Shown here piece after piece: positions 45,370 through 53,823 of a stretch of 64,000 bases of DNA. Source of the DNA: Nocardioides mesophilus (GTDB lineage Bacteria > Actinomycetota > Actinomycetes > Propionibacteriales > Nocardioidaceae); contig NZ_CP060713.1 of the NCBI RefSeq assembly GCF_014395785.1, positions 1,330,501 to 1,394,500 on the forward strand, in the 5' to 3' direction. Under the pieces are notes generated by a model, which made no database searches, had not been told where the DNA came from, and worked only from the letters and a program-made list of their open reading frames with translations. The translations under genes and the position numbers were made by a program. Position 1 is the first letter of the stretch; each line of letters begins with the position of its first letter.

Positions 45370-46092
45370 GTGTCTGTCGACGACGCGCCCTTCGCTGACG
45401 CGATCATTCTCGCGGCGGGAAGCAGCACCCGGATGCGCGGGCCGGACAAGCTGCTGCTGGAGTTCGGCGGCCTGCCGCTGATCGCCTGGACCCTCAGGGC
45501 TGCGGCGCGTGCCTCGAACGTCCGCAACATCATCGTCGTTGCGCACGCGGACCGGGCTTCGGCGTTGCGGGACGAGCCGTGGATCCGCGAGGTGGAGGCG
45601 ACTGTGGTCGTGGGCGGCGGACGTCGCCAGGACTCTGTGGCGTCAGGCGTCGAGGCAAGCCAGGCGGAGGTGGTGCTCATCCATGACGGCGCACGTCCCC
45701 TGGTCAACCCGGAGCTGTTCGACTCCGTCGCTCTGGCTGCTCGCGCACACGGAGCAGCCGTTCCGGTCGTCGCCGTCCCGGAAAGCATGCGCCGGCTGGT
45801 GGACGGCAAGATCGTGGAAATCGTCGACAAGACGGGACTGTTCCGCTCCCAGACGCCACACGGAGCTCGGCGCGAGCTGTTGCTCGAGGCGTACGCGCAC
45901 CTGGACCCACGGGGACCGGAGACGTTCATCGACGAGACGTCGTTGGTGCAGTCCGCCGGCTTCGTGGTGTCAACCGTGGTCGGTGACCCGACGAACCTCA
46001 AGCTGACCCTGCCGGGTGATGAGAAGCTGGCGTTCGCGATCCTCGAAGGGCGGGCGCGCGCCGATGAAGTCCCGCCGTCCGTCTCCGTTTGA
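45370..46092 (+). CDS. IspD/TarI-type cytidylyltransferase
   Basis: 240 residues. The nucleotide-binding motif AIILAAGSSTRMRGPDKLLLEF and the IHDGARPLVNPELF motif are those of 2-C-methylerythritol-4-P / ribitol-5-P cytidylyltransferases. It overlaps the next gene's possible start, a CDP-glycerol transferase-like protein, so a CDP-alditol (TarI-like) role is more likely than the isoprenoid one. GTG start with AGGAG upstream. Confidence 0.8.
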   Translation: MSVDDAPFADAIILAAGSSTRMRGPDKLLLEFGGLPLIAWTLRAAARASNVRNIIVVAHADRASALRDEPWIREVEATVVVGGGRRQDSVASGVEASQAEVVLIHDGARPLVNPELFDSVALAARAHGAAVPVVAVPESMRRLVDGKIVEIVDKTGLFRSQTPHGARRELLLEAYAHLDPRGPETFIDETSLVQSAGFVVSTVVGDPTNLKLTLPGDEKLAFAILEGRARADEVPPSVSV

Positions 46093-46106
46093 GCGACCCG
46101 GCTGCC

Positions 46107-47291
46107 ATGCGGCGTCCTCGAGAAGGTGCGGGCTTGAACATCGTCGACGCCAAGCTCGCAGTGCTGCGTACCTGCCTGAAGTACGCGCCGGCGCTCAACC
46201 ATGCGGTCGTCAGCGGGGCGCCTGACGACGAGGGCAACAGCGTGGAGGTCGTGCGTGCGCTTGCTCGTCACATGCGCGTGTACTGGCTGGTGAGCGACGA
46301 CCCGGCGCAGCTTCGCTGGCTGATCGCCGACGCGGAGAAGGCGGAGACGGTGCGCTGCCTCCCGAAGGAGTCGCGGCGGGCCTACTGGGCCTACCTGACC
46401 GCGAGCCTGGTGTTCTTCACCCACGGCTTGTACGGGTCCCCCAAGCCGCCGCCGCACAAGACGTTCGTCAACCTGTGGCATGGCGACGGGCCGAAGCGAC
46501 GCACCAACTTCGCCCAGATCCGGTCCACGATGGTGGTGAGTGGCACCCACCTCTGGGGCAGTCGCCGGGCCGCCAGCTTCGGGGTCGAGCCGAAGAACGT
46601 GATCATCTCGGGGAACCCTCGGGTCGATCAGTTCGCCCGCCCGGTGGGCGATGCTTCGTTGACCGCCCTCGGCATCCGTCCCGAAGCCCCGTTCATCCTG
46701 TGGCTGCCCACGTACCGCTCCACGGAGTACAAGGGTCGTCGCCTGGGCGAGGTGCGCGACTGGTCGGATGCGGAAGAGATCTCTCGCTCGGCACGAGCGC
46801 GAGCGTTGCTCGCCCGGGTCGCCGAGCTCGCCGAACGGTCCGGCGTCACGCTGGCGGTCAAGCCGCACCATCTCGACGCAGACAAGTTCGCCGACCTCGG
46901 GATGAGGGTCATCACGAACGCGGATCTTCGCGAGAGCCAGGTCAACCTCTACCAGCTCCTGGCCCGGGCCCACGGACTCATCACCGACTACAGCAGCGTG
47001 TGGACCGACTTCTTGGCCACCGATCGCCCCATCGGCTTCTACTGCCCGGACATCGACGACTACACGGCCTCGAGAGGCCTCAACGTCGACGACTACCCGA
47101 GCCTGCTGCCCGGTCCTCTCCTCGAGACTCCGGAGGACTTCGACCGGTTCTTGCATGACTGCAAGGACGAGCCCGCCGCGTCACGTGCGAAGCGACGACG
47201 CTCGATCGAGATGATCGGCGCGCAGATGTCCCCGGGAGCGACGAATCGGCTGCTGCGCGCCCTGGGCATCTCTCCCGACGCCAACGGATAG
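46107..47291 (+). CDS. CDP-glycerol glycerophosphotransferase-like protein
   Basis: About 394 residues of the TagF/TagB family: NLWHGDGPKRR (cf. WHG-x-P of the family), VSGTHLWGSRRAASFGVEP, ISGNPRVDQF, VTLAVKPHHLD, HGLITDYSSVWTDFLAT and IGFYCPDIDDY. It transfers alditol phosphate from a CDP-alditol to a polymer or lipid acceptor. The start could be TTG 46089, ATG 46107 or TTG 46134, the last behind GAGAAGG. The gene is followed directly by a strong hairpin terminator. Confidence 0.85.
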   Translation: MRRPREGAGLNIVDAKLAVLRTCLKYAPALNHAVVSGAPDDEGNSVEVVRALARHMRVYWLVSDDPAQLRWLIADAEKAETVRCLPKESRRAYWAYLTASLVFFTHGLYGSPKPPPHKTFVNLWHGDGPKRRTNFAQIRSTMVVSGTHLWGSRRAASFGVEPKNVIISGNPRVDQFARPVGDASLTALGIRPEAPFILWLPTYRSTEYKGRRLGEVRDWSDAEEISRSARARALLARVAELAERSGVTLAVKPHHLDADKFADLGMRVITNADLRESQVNLYQLLARAHGLITDYSSVWTDFLATDRPIGFYCPDIDDYTASRGLNVDDYPSLLPGPLLETPEDFDRFLHDCKDEPAASRAKRRRSIEMIGAQMSPGATNRLLRALGISPDANG

Positions 47292-47328
47292 GGCCCCGGA
47301 CCACCTTGGATCAGGTGGTCCGGGGCCC
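47291..47328. terminator. strong bidirectional hairpin terminator
   Basis: A perfect 16-bp stem (GGGCCCCGGACCACCT with its complement) around a 6-base loop TGGATC. It begins at the last base of the TagF-like stop codon and ends the polysaccharide locus. Without a T-run, it may rely on the GC-rich stem; it also serves the opposite-strand sulfur operon. Confidence 0.9.
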
Positions 47329-47349
47329 TCACCCGGTTGGAGCGCGCGC

Positions 47350-47646
47350 TCAGATCGCGACGGCGACCTCGGCGACGACACCCTTCTGGGCGACGACGGC
47401 CTTGTCGACGACGTCGGCCTTCGGCGCCAGCGTGCGCAGCGTCCACTGCCCCGGCGCGGCGAAGAACCGGAAGTGGCCGGTGGCCGAGGTCGGCACCTCG
47501 GCGGTGAACTCGCCGGTCCGGTCCAGCAGCCGCACGTAGGCGTTGCCGACGGGCTGCTCACCGCGCGTGACGACGCCCTGGATCACCGCCTCCTTGGCGA
47601 CGTCGACCCCGTCGAGGGAGAGACCGCCCGCGGTCGCCCCGCACAT
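47350..47646 (-). CDS. DUF1416 protein (SseC-like)
   Basis: 98 residues: MCGATAGGLSLDGVD opening with a conserved Cys, then a beta-sandwich pattern (GVVTRGEQPVGNAYVRLLD, FRFFAAPGQWTLR). This small protein is conserved beside SseA-type sulfurtransferases in actinobacteria. Its ATG overlaps the SseA stop by one base (TGATG). Confidence 0.85.
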   Translation of the reverse strand: MCGATAGGLSLDGVDVAKEAVIQGVVTRGEQPVGNAYVRLLDRTGEFTAEVPTSATGHFRFFAAPGQWTLRTLAPKADVVDKAVVAQKGVVAEVAVAI

Positions 47647-48494
47647 CAGGCGTCACCCTTCTCGTCACCGAGGGCGACCGGGACGCCGACGAGCGAGCCG
47701 TACTCGGTCCAGGAGCCGTCGTAGTTCTTCACGTTCTCCTCGCCGAGCAGCTCGCGCAGCACGAACCAGGTGTGGCTCGAGCGCTCGCCGATGCGGCAGT
47801 AGGCGATGGTGTCCTTGCTCCAGTCGACGCCCGCGGCGGTGTAGAGCGCCTTGAGCTCCTCGTCGGACTTGAAGGTGCCGTCGTCGTTGGCCGCCTTGCT
47901 CCACGGCACGTTCGCGGCGGTCGGGATGTGACCGGCGCGCTGCGCCTGCTCCTGCGGCAGGTGGGCCGGGGCGAGCAGCCGGCCGGCGTACTCGTCGGGG
48001 CTGCGCACGTCGACCAGGTTCTGGGTGCCGATCGCCTCGACGACCTCGTCGCGGTACGCGCGGATGCTGGTGTCCTGCTCCTGCGCGGTGTAGGAGGTCT
48101 GCTCGCGGCTGGGCAGCTCGTCGGTCAGCTCGCGGCTGTCGAGCTCCCACTTCTTGCGGCCGCCGTCGAGCAGCTTGACGTCCTGGTGGCCGTAGAGCTT
48201 GAAGTACCAGTACGCGTAGGCGGCGAACCAGTTGTTGTTGCCGCCGTAGAGCACCACGGTGTCGTCGTTGGAGACACCCTTGCCGGACAGCAGCGCCTCG
48301 AACTGCGCCTTGTCGACGAAGTCCCGACGGACCTGGTCCTGCAGCTCGGTGGTCCAGTCGAGCTTGATGGCGCCCTTGATGTGGCCCTTGTCGTAGGCGG
48401 TGGTGTCCTCGTCGACCTCGACGAGCACGATCGAGGGGTCGTCGAGGTGCTCCTGGACCCAGTCTGCGGAGACGAGTGCGGATTCGCGGCTCAT
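47646..48494 (-). CDS. thiosulfate sulfurtransferase (rhodanese, SseA/CysA type)
   Basis: 282 residues with two rhodanese domains. The N-terminal domain has VLYGGNNNWFAAYAYW and KLLDGGRKKW; the C-terminal domain carries the active-site loop AYCRIGERSSHTW with the catalytic Cys. It transfers a sulfane sulfur from thiosulfate or 3-mercaptopyruvate to an acceptor thiol or cyanide. It is the middle gene of the DUF4395-SseA-DUF1416 operon. Confidence 0.9.
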   Translation of the reverse strand: MSRESALVSADWVQEHLDDPSIVLVEVDEDTTAYDKGHIKGAIKLDWTTELQDQVRRDFVDKAQFEALLSGKGVSNDDTVVLYGGNNNWFAAYAYWYFKLYGHQDVKLLDGGRKKWELDSRELTDELPSREQTSYTAQEQDTSIRAYRDEVVEAIGTQNLVDVRSPDEYAGRLLAPAHLPQEQAQRAGHIPTAANVPWSKAANDDGTFKSDEELKALYTAAGVDWSKDTIAYCRIGERSSHTWFVLRELLGEENVKNYDGSWTEYGSLVGVPVALGDEKGDA

Positions 48495-48574
48495 GGTGGT
48501 TCCTTCCTGATGCCGTTTCGCGGCGGTTTCGATGTCTGGTGAACGGGGGTGGGTGACGCGCGACGGCGCCGTGG

Positions 48575-49072
48575 TCACTGCGGTACGGCGGCGCGGCCGG
48601 TCAGTCGCTTGAGCAGGAGGTACACCTCGCAGCCGAGGCAGAAGCCGAACGCGGCGTTGAGGAACGCTGCGGCGAGCGCGGCACCGGTCGCGATCGCCCC
48701 CAGCAGGTCCGCGCCGAGCAGGTAGCCGGCCAGCGCCACCACCGCGAACCCGAGGCCCACGCTCTGGGCGAACCGCGGCGGGGCCGCGTCCTCCAGCTCG
48801 GTGGGTGCCGCGAGGCGCGGCCGGACGAAGGTGCGGAACAGCCAGCCGTACGGCGTCCGGCCGATCCCGGCCACCGCTCCGACCGCGAACAGCACCGTCT
48901 GGGCGGCGAGCAGCACGACCGTCAGCGTGGACGGCGCCGCCAGCAGCGCCGCGGCGAGGACCAGGGTGGTCAGGCTGGCGGCGAACCGGGGGCCGCGCGG
49001 GTCGACCCGAACGGCCGGCGAGGCGTCCCTGTGGGCGGGGCTGGCGGGGCGGGTCTGCGTGATGCTGGACAT
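48575..49072 (-). CDS. DUF4395 membrane protein
   Basis: 165 residues, with an N-terminal conserved VDPRGPRFAASLTTLVLAAALL segment and about four membrane segments. The last has FLNAAFGFCLGCEVYLLLKRL with a Cys-x-x-Cys pair. DUF4395 proteins accompany sulfur-handling genes. GGAGAGAC precedes the ATG at 49072. It is the first full-length gene after the leader peptide. Confidence 0.85.
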   Translation of the reverse strand: MSSITQTRPASPAHRDASPAVRVDPRGPRFAASLTTLVLAAALLAAPSTLTVVLLAAQTVLFAVGAVAGIGRTPYGWLFRTFVRPRLAAPTELEDAAPPRFAQSVGLGFAVVALAGYLLGADLLGAIATGAALAAAFLNAAFGFCLGCEVYLLLKRLTGRAAVPQ

Positions 49073-49241
49073 GTCTCTCCTGCTGCTGAGCGGATGGCTA
49101 GCGGGCGGCCGGCGCCGGAGGACCGGGCGGCTCAGGACGTCGACGTACCGCGGTGAAGAGCGGCTACCTGGATGCAACCGGGACGGGCGCGGAGGTGTTC
49201 CCCCGCAGAACGGCCGTCGGGTGCGAAGAGGGCGACGTCGA

Positions 49242-49319
49242 TCAGGACATTCGACACAGTGCCGAGTGCACGCGGCAGTGGTCCACTGCGCGGCGCTTGG
49301 TCAGCATGGTCGAGGACAT
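49242..49319 (-). CDS. Cys-containing leader peptide of the sulfur operon
   Basis: A 25-codon ORF, MSSTMLTK followed by RRAVDHCRVHSALCRMS. It resembles the small 'putative leader peptide' ORFs with a CRVxSALC-type motif that precede sulfur genes in actinobacteria. TACTCT lies seven bases before the ATG at 49319, so the mRNA is probably leaderless. The DUF4395 gene starts 169 bases downstream. A Cys-supply-dependent attenuation role is an inference. Confidence 0.7.
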   Translation of the reverse strand: MSSTMLTKRRAVDHCRVHSALCRMS

Positions 49320-49326
49320 GTCAGCC

Positions 49327-49332
49327 AGAGTA
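49327..49332 (-). promoter_or_regulatory. -10 box for the leader-peptide transcript
   Basis: TACTCT on the minus strand fits TANNNT and ends seven bases before the leader ATG, the usual spacing for actinobacterial leaderless transcripts that start at the A of ATG. Confidence 0.5.
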
Positions 49333-49652
49333 GGACGAGCGGTGACCTGCCGGGAAACGCGCGTCTCACGATACGAGCATTGCGTCCGACAGGTGAGACG
49401 GTGGCGGCGCAGCTCCAAGTCTGCGCGGGCCGGGAGCAGCGCGACGCCCACGGAGGGTGACCGGTCCTGCGTCACCGCCCGCGGGCGTCAGGGTGTTGCT
49501 GGGTGTTCAAGCGTCCGACTGGCCGGGTCCGACGACCGTGCGCTGTGCGTGACAGCGCCGTGGTGCGTCGAACCCGGCACGCGCTCCCCACAGCGAGCCG
49601 GATGCCGGCGATCCCTCAGGCGTTCGCGTCGCCCCCGCGGCGAAGCCGACCG
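49333..49652. other. gene-free stretch between leader peptide and bldC
   Basis: Contains the upstream promoter part of the sulfur operon. The short frames here show no recognisable domain, and I see no clear terminator for bldC. Confidence 0.35.
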
Positions 49653-49880
49653 TCAGGATGCGGGGCTGGACTTGCGCTGCCGCGGCGGCGTCTGGCCGAG
49701 CAGCAGCAGCCGAACCCGGATCTCCGACGCCGAGTAGCGCCGGTGTCCCCCCAGTGTGCGGATCGAGCTCACCAGCCCGGTGTCGGCCCAGCGTGCCACC
49801 GTCTTCGGGTCCACCCCGAAGATCGCAGCCACCTCGGCCGGCGTGAGCAGCTCGTCCCCCGTCGCGCGTGTTCTGGCCAT
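49653..49880 (-). CDS. bldC: BldC-family MerR-like transcriptional regulator
   Basis: 75 residues with the MerR-type winged helix of BldC: LTPAEVAAIFGVDPKTVARW and the GLVSSIRTLGGHRRYSASEI wing. Free-standing small regulators of this kind bind head-to-tail on DNA repeats and govern development in streptomycetes. The GGGGAGG site lies six bases before the ATG. The symbol is a family assignment. Confidence 0.8.
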   Translation of the reverse strand: MARTRATGDELLTPAEVAAIFGVDPKTVARWADTGLVSSIRTLGGHRRYSASEIRVRLLLLGQTPPRQRKSSPAS

Positions 49881-50215
49881 GGTCTACCTCCCCTTTTTCC
49901 TTGCCCCTCGATATACCGGATGTACGTGATTTCGAGCGTGCGCTCCATTCGGGCGACCGTCAAGAGGACTAAAGTCCATACGATTCGCGCGACACGCCGA
50001 GCGGGTTAACCTCAGGTCAGTGCGCAGGTGGTACGCGATCTACCTGCGCAAACGCAGGATTGTTCACCGTGAGCAGGCTCTCCGGACGCCGGAGAGGCCG
50101 CGCCCGACCGTCCCGATCCGGCGCTGGGGCGGCCACCTACGGGCTCGGCGACCGCGAAGCGCCATACCGCTTTTATCCCGACCAACCAGTCCGGAAATCG
50201 CCTGGTCAGATCGCC
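49881..50215. other. bldC upstream region
   Basis: The promoter stretch for bldC; it holds the GGACTAAAGTCC dyad at 49966-49977. Short plus-strand frames show no recognisable protein. Confidence 0.4.
49966..49977. promoter_or_regulatory. NarL/DosR-like palindromic site upstream of bldC
   Basis: GGACTAAAGTCC: five-base arms around AA. It resembles the core of mycobacterial DevR/DosR boxes (GGGACT-type dyads) and sits 86 bases upstream of the bldC start. No NarL-type regulator is in the window. Confidence 0.35.
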
Positions 50216-51571
50216 CTAATGCGAGAAGTCGCGGCCCGGTCCGGCGCCCTCCACGACCTCGGACAGCGCCTGGTGCAGCCGGGGGTCCCAGCCACCGCCC
50301 TGCGCGGCGACGAAGGTCTCCCGGGTGAGGATCTCCAGCAGGTAGAGCGTGGCGACGGCGGACCGCTCCTGCTCGGGCACCCCCAGCTCGGCGAGCTGCG
50401 GCGCTGCGTCGTACACCTCCGCCGCGGCGTCGGCCAACGTCGCGTCGCGTTCGGCCAGCCGGAGCTGGAAGCGCCAGTGCAGCAGGTCGAAGCCGACCGG
50501 GACGGCCGGCTGGCTGTGCTCCCAGTCCCAGGCGACCGTGCCGGAACGCCCCTGCCCGACGTTCGAGGGCACCCAGTCGCCGTGCCAGCGGCCCAGCGGC
50601 GGACGCGGGGAGCTGCGCCGGACGCGGGCCAGCAGCGCCCCGAGCGCCGCGACCTCTGCCGGCTGCGAGGCCGCAGCCCCGGCCAGCCGACCCTCGAGCG
50701 TGCGCAGGTACGCCGCGACGTCGGCCCCGGCCCGGCGGTGACCGGTCTGGTCAGGTCCGTCCGGTCGAGCCCCTGCCGGACCGGGGCGTCGTGGGTCCCC
50801 CAGGGGTCGCGCCTCGCTGGCCGCCACGCTGCCGACCAGTCGCGACATCGCCTCCGGAGACCGGCCCATCCGCCGCAGCGCCGGCAGCGGCGCGGTGACC
50901 ACGTAGTCGAGCCCCTGCCAGGACCCGGCGTCCCGCAGCCGCGGGACGATCACGTCCCCGGCGCGGCCGCGCAGGCTCCACAGCACGCGGGCCTCGTTGC
51001 GCACCAATGGCTTCGTCGCCGGCGACCAGCCGACCTTCAGGTAGCCCTGGGACACCCCGGAGCGGTCGATCAGCCGAGCGGTCGGCTTCGTCAGCGGCGT
51101 CGCCGGCCGGACCTGCAGCACCGCCGCCACCTCGTGGCGCAACCGGCTCGAGAGGTGCCGCAGCAACAGCCACTCGCGCAGCTGCCGCTCGGGCACCCGG
51201 CGGTCGACGCCGACGACCAGCCGCGCCCGCAGCACCGGCTCCGCCGCCCCGCTCCACCACCCGGCGGCGACCGCCCGGCCGGCCAGCCGGGTCCGCCACG
51301 AGGGGCTGGCCAGGTCGTGCGCGAACGCCGCGGCGACGGCCTGACGGCAGCCGGCCGGGACGAGGTAGCGCGGTGCCCTCAGGTTCGGCGCCACGACGTA
51401 CACCTCGACCGGCCGGTGCGTCGGCGGCAGCTCGCCGAAGGTGGTGACCACCGGGGAGTCGTGCATCACCAGGCCCTCAGGGTCGGTCAACCAGAACCGG
51501 CGCACCAGCGCCGCCAGGTCGCCGGGGGTGGCGGCCGGCCCCGGACGGGTCGAAGGCAGCAGGCTGGTCAT
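50216..51571 (-). CDS. phosphotransferase/kinase-like (APH-type) protein
   Basis: 451 residues. The C-terminal half has the aminoglycoside/choline-kinase pattern: LGRWHGDWVPSNVGQGRSGT (catalytic HGDxxxxN) and VAWDWEHSQPAVPVGFDLLHW (metal-binding Asp). The N-terminal half is a variant lobe (GYLKVGWSPATKPLVRNEARVL). It may phosphorylate a sugar, lipid or small molecule; the substrate is unknown. Start at ATG 51571. Confidence 0.7.
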   Translation of the reverse strand: MTSLLPSTRPGPAATPGDLAALVRRFWLTDPEGLVMHDSPVVTTFGELPPTHRPVEVYVVAPNLRAPRYLVPAGCRQAVAAAFAHDLASPSWRTRLAGRAVAAGWWSGAAEPVLRARLVVGVDRRVPERQLREWLLLRHLSSRLRHEVAAVLQVRPATPLTKPTARLIDRSGVSQGYLKVGWSPATKPLVRNEARVLWSLRGRAGDVIVPRLRDAGSWQGLDYVVTAPLPALRRMGRSPEAMSRLVGSVAASEARPLGDPRRPGPAGARPDGPDQTGHRRAGADVAAYLRTLEGRLAGAAASQPAEVAALGALLARVRRSSPRPPLGRWHGDWVPSNVGQGRSGTVAWDWEHSQPAVPVGFDLLHWRFQLRLAERDATLADAAAEVYDAAPQLAELGVPEQERSAVATLYLLEILTRETFVAAQGGGWDPRLHQALSEVVEGAGPGRDFSH

Positions 51572-52122
51572 CGCAGCGGACCGTCCACCCGGCGCGGGAC
51601 GCGAGGATCGGCTTCCATCTGCGGCCTCCCCCCTCACCCCCGACACCCCCGGCCCGCTGCCCTGCGAGCGACCCGCGGGACCCGCGGGATCGACCGATCG
51701 CGCGGGTCCTTACTCCGGGGTACCACCGCGCGGATCGGGCGCACAACGCGTTCGCGCGGAGTTGGTGCCAACTCGCCAGGGCTGCTCCGACGACCGCCCT
51801 ATGCGAAGAGCCCGAGACGGTCGGGACGCCGCAAACGGGCGCCTCGGTCATCGGCGGCAGCGGGCCGCGGGTTGCCTCGCCCCTGCACGAAATGCCTGCC
51901 TGAGCAGCCGTTTCGGCGAATCGCCGTCTTGCTCCTGACGCAGAAGTGCCATGCCGCCGAAGGGCCGCCCCGTGAGAGATTTGCGGACGTAAGGGGGCCT
52001 CCACACGACCTCGGGTGCACGCGACGACCTCGGACCGGGTGGTGACGTCCGAGCAGCGTCCCCGTGGCCGGGATGAGAGGGCACGTCACCAGAAGTACTC
52101 CCGCGCCCGACCGCCCCGGGAA
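51572..52122. other. gene-free stretch upstream of the phosphotransferase
   Basis: About 550 bases with only antisense or Arg-rich shadow frames. A short CGACCTCGG direct repeat lies at about 52008-52035. No RNA gene is seen. Confidence 0.35.
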
Positions 52123-52162
52123 GGGGGCCACAGTCAGGAGCCCCCCAGCGGCTGTGGCCCCC
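52123..52162. terminator. hairpin terminator of the YgfZ operon
   Basis: GGGGGCCACAG and CTGTGGCCCCC form a perfect 11-bp stem around an 18-base loop, 24 bases downstream of the YgfZ stop. Confidence 0.65.
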
Positions 52163-52186
52163 GCTCGGCCCCGCAGACCTGTCAGG

Positions 52187-53152
52187 TCAGCGCAGCTGCG
52201 GGCGCACGTGCAGGCCGACCTCGGGGTCGACGAGCACCTCCTGCGAGGCGCGGATGTCGTCGGTGTCCAGCTCGGCGTCGAGCGGCACGTTGCGCTTGAC
52301 CATGCCCAGGGCGATCGGGCCGAGCTCGTGGTGGCGGGCTGAGGTGCCCACGAAGCCGACGGTGCGGCCCGCCAGCAGCAGGTCGCTGCCCTGCGCCGGC
52401 AGCCGGTCGGCGGACCCGTCGAGGTGCAGCAGGGTGAGCCGGCGCGGCGGACGGCCCAGCGTGTGCACGCGCGCGACCGTCTCCTGGCCCCGGTAGCACC
52501 CCTTGTCCAGGTGCACGGCGTTGCCGATCCAGCCGGCCTCGTTGGGGATGGTGCGGTGGTCGGTGTCGAGACCCAGCCGGGGCTCGCCACGGGCGATCCG
52601 CAGCGCCTCGTAGGCGTAGAGCCCGCACGCCGGCCCAGCGGCCGCGGCGTACGCGGTGAGCTCATCGCGGGGCACGAACGAGTGCCCGCTGTACGGCGCG
52701 CCGCTCGTCCGCGCGGCGGGGCGCCAGGTGACGGCGAGCTCCTCGGTGAGGTCGGCGACCTCGACGCGCATCATGAAGCGCATCCGGTCCAGCCACTCGA
52801 CGAGGGCGGGCGCCTCCCCGGGCTCGACGTGGGCGGTGAACGACTCGCCGTCGTCGACGCCGTACAACGCGTGCTCGACGTGGCCCTGCGGGCTGAGCAC
52901 CAGGGTCGCGGTCCACACGCCCGGCTCGAGCCGCTCGAGGTGCTGGGAGGTCAGCGAGTGCAGCCAGCCCAGCCGGTCCGGGCCGGTGATCCGGACCACC
53001 CCGCGGTGGGAGAGGTCGACGAAGCCGTCGCCGGCCTCGAGGGTGCGCTGCTCGCCGTAGAACGAGCCGTAGTGCGCCGCGACGGGAGCGTCGACGCCGT
53101 CGCCGGAGACGGCGCCGGGCAGGTCGAGCAGGGGGCTGCGGGAACGGGTCAT
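52187..53152 (-). CDS. ygfZ: YgfZ/GcvT-like folate-binding Fe-S maturation protein
   Basis: 321 residues with the GcvT-type fold and the diagnostic LDKGCYRGQETVARV motif (Lys-Gly-Cys-Tyr-x-Gly-Gln-Glu). Such proteins use tetrahydrofolate to support Fe-S cluster assembly or repair. Its ATG overlaps by 4 bases the stop of the phosphatase gene (ATGA), so they are coupled. Confidence 0.9.
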   Translation of the reverse strand: MTRSRSPLLDLPGAVSGDGVDAPVAAHYGSFYGEQRTLEAGDGFVDLSHRGVVRITGPDRLGWLHSLTSQHLERLEPGVWTATLVLSPQGHVEHALYGVDDGESFTAHVEPGEAPALVEWLDRMRFMMRVEVADLTEELAVTWRPAARTSGAPYSGHSFVPRDELTAYAAAAGPACGLYAYEALRIARGEPRLGLDTDHRTIPNEAGWIGNAVHLDKGCYRGQETVARVHTLGRPPRRLTLLHLDGSADRLPAQGSDLLLAGRTVGFVGTSARHHELGPIALGMVKRNVPLDAELDTDDIRASQEVLVDPEVGLHVRPQLR

Positions 53153-53823
53153 GGTGCCTGCATCCTCTCAGGGTCGGCGGCCGCACCGAAGTCCGCGGTG
53201 CGGGTGGGCACCCCGGTGAGCCGGGGCAGCACGCGATGCAGCAGCCCCTCGATCGCGGCGGCGGTCACCGAGGCGGCCTCGCGGCCACGGCCGAACGGGT
53301 CCGGCAGGTCGTCCTCGGCGGAAGGTGCGTGGAACGACGTGCGCAGCCCACGGAGCAGCTGCGTCGCGGTCGACCTGCCCGACTCCTCCGGCCGGCCCGA
53401 CCTCCCCGTCGAGCCTGGGGCGGCCGGCTGGTCAGCGGGCACGGCGTCCAGCGTGCGGGCGAGCTGGCCGAGCGTGTAGATCTTGCGGAACAGCTCGGGC
53501 CGCTCGTCGAGCACGAACTGCCGGTGCATGCTCTCGGCGGTGAGCACGACGTCGGCCTGCTCGACCATCGACATGGTGAGCGGCCGGCTGCGGAAGCTGC
53601 CGGGGTCGGCCCCGCGCAGCCGGGCCTCCTCGGCCATCGGCGGGTCCATCTCCCGACCGGTGAAGCCGTGGGTGCCGGCGCTGGCGAGCTGCACGGCGTC
53701 CCGACCGCCCAGACCTCCCGGAGCCTCGAGCAGGTGCCGGGCCAGGACCTCGGCGTAGGCGGAGCGGCAGATGTTCGCGGTGCAGATGAACAGCACCCAC
53801 ATCGGTCGACCCGCTGCGCTCAT
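53149..53823 (-). CDS. low-molecular-weight protein tyrosine phosphatase-like protein
   Basis: 224 residues: P-loop CTANICRSAYAEV (CX5R with Ser) near residue 14, general-acid region DLPDPFGRG near residue 175, and a long insert rich in Gly/Ser/Arg between. It could act on phosphotyrosine, including that of the BY-kinase, or on arsenate; both are inferences. Coupled with thioredoxin upstream (TGATG). Confidence 0.8.
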   Translation of the reverse strand: MSAAGRPMWVLFICTANICRSAYAEVLARHLLEAPGGLGGRDAVQLASAGTHGFTGREMDPPMAEEARLRGADPGSFRSRPLTMSMVEQADVVLTAESMHRQFVLDERPELFRKIYTLGQLARTLDAVPADQPAAPGSTGRSGRPEESGRSTATQLLRGLRTSFHAPSAEDDLPDPFGRGREAASVTAAAIEGLLHRVLPRLTGVPTRTADFGAAADPERMQAP

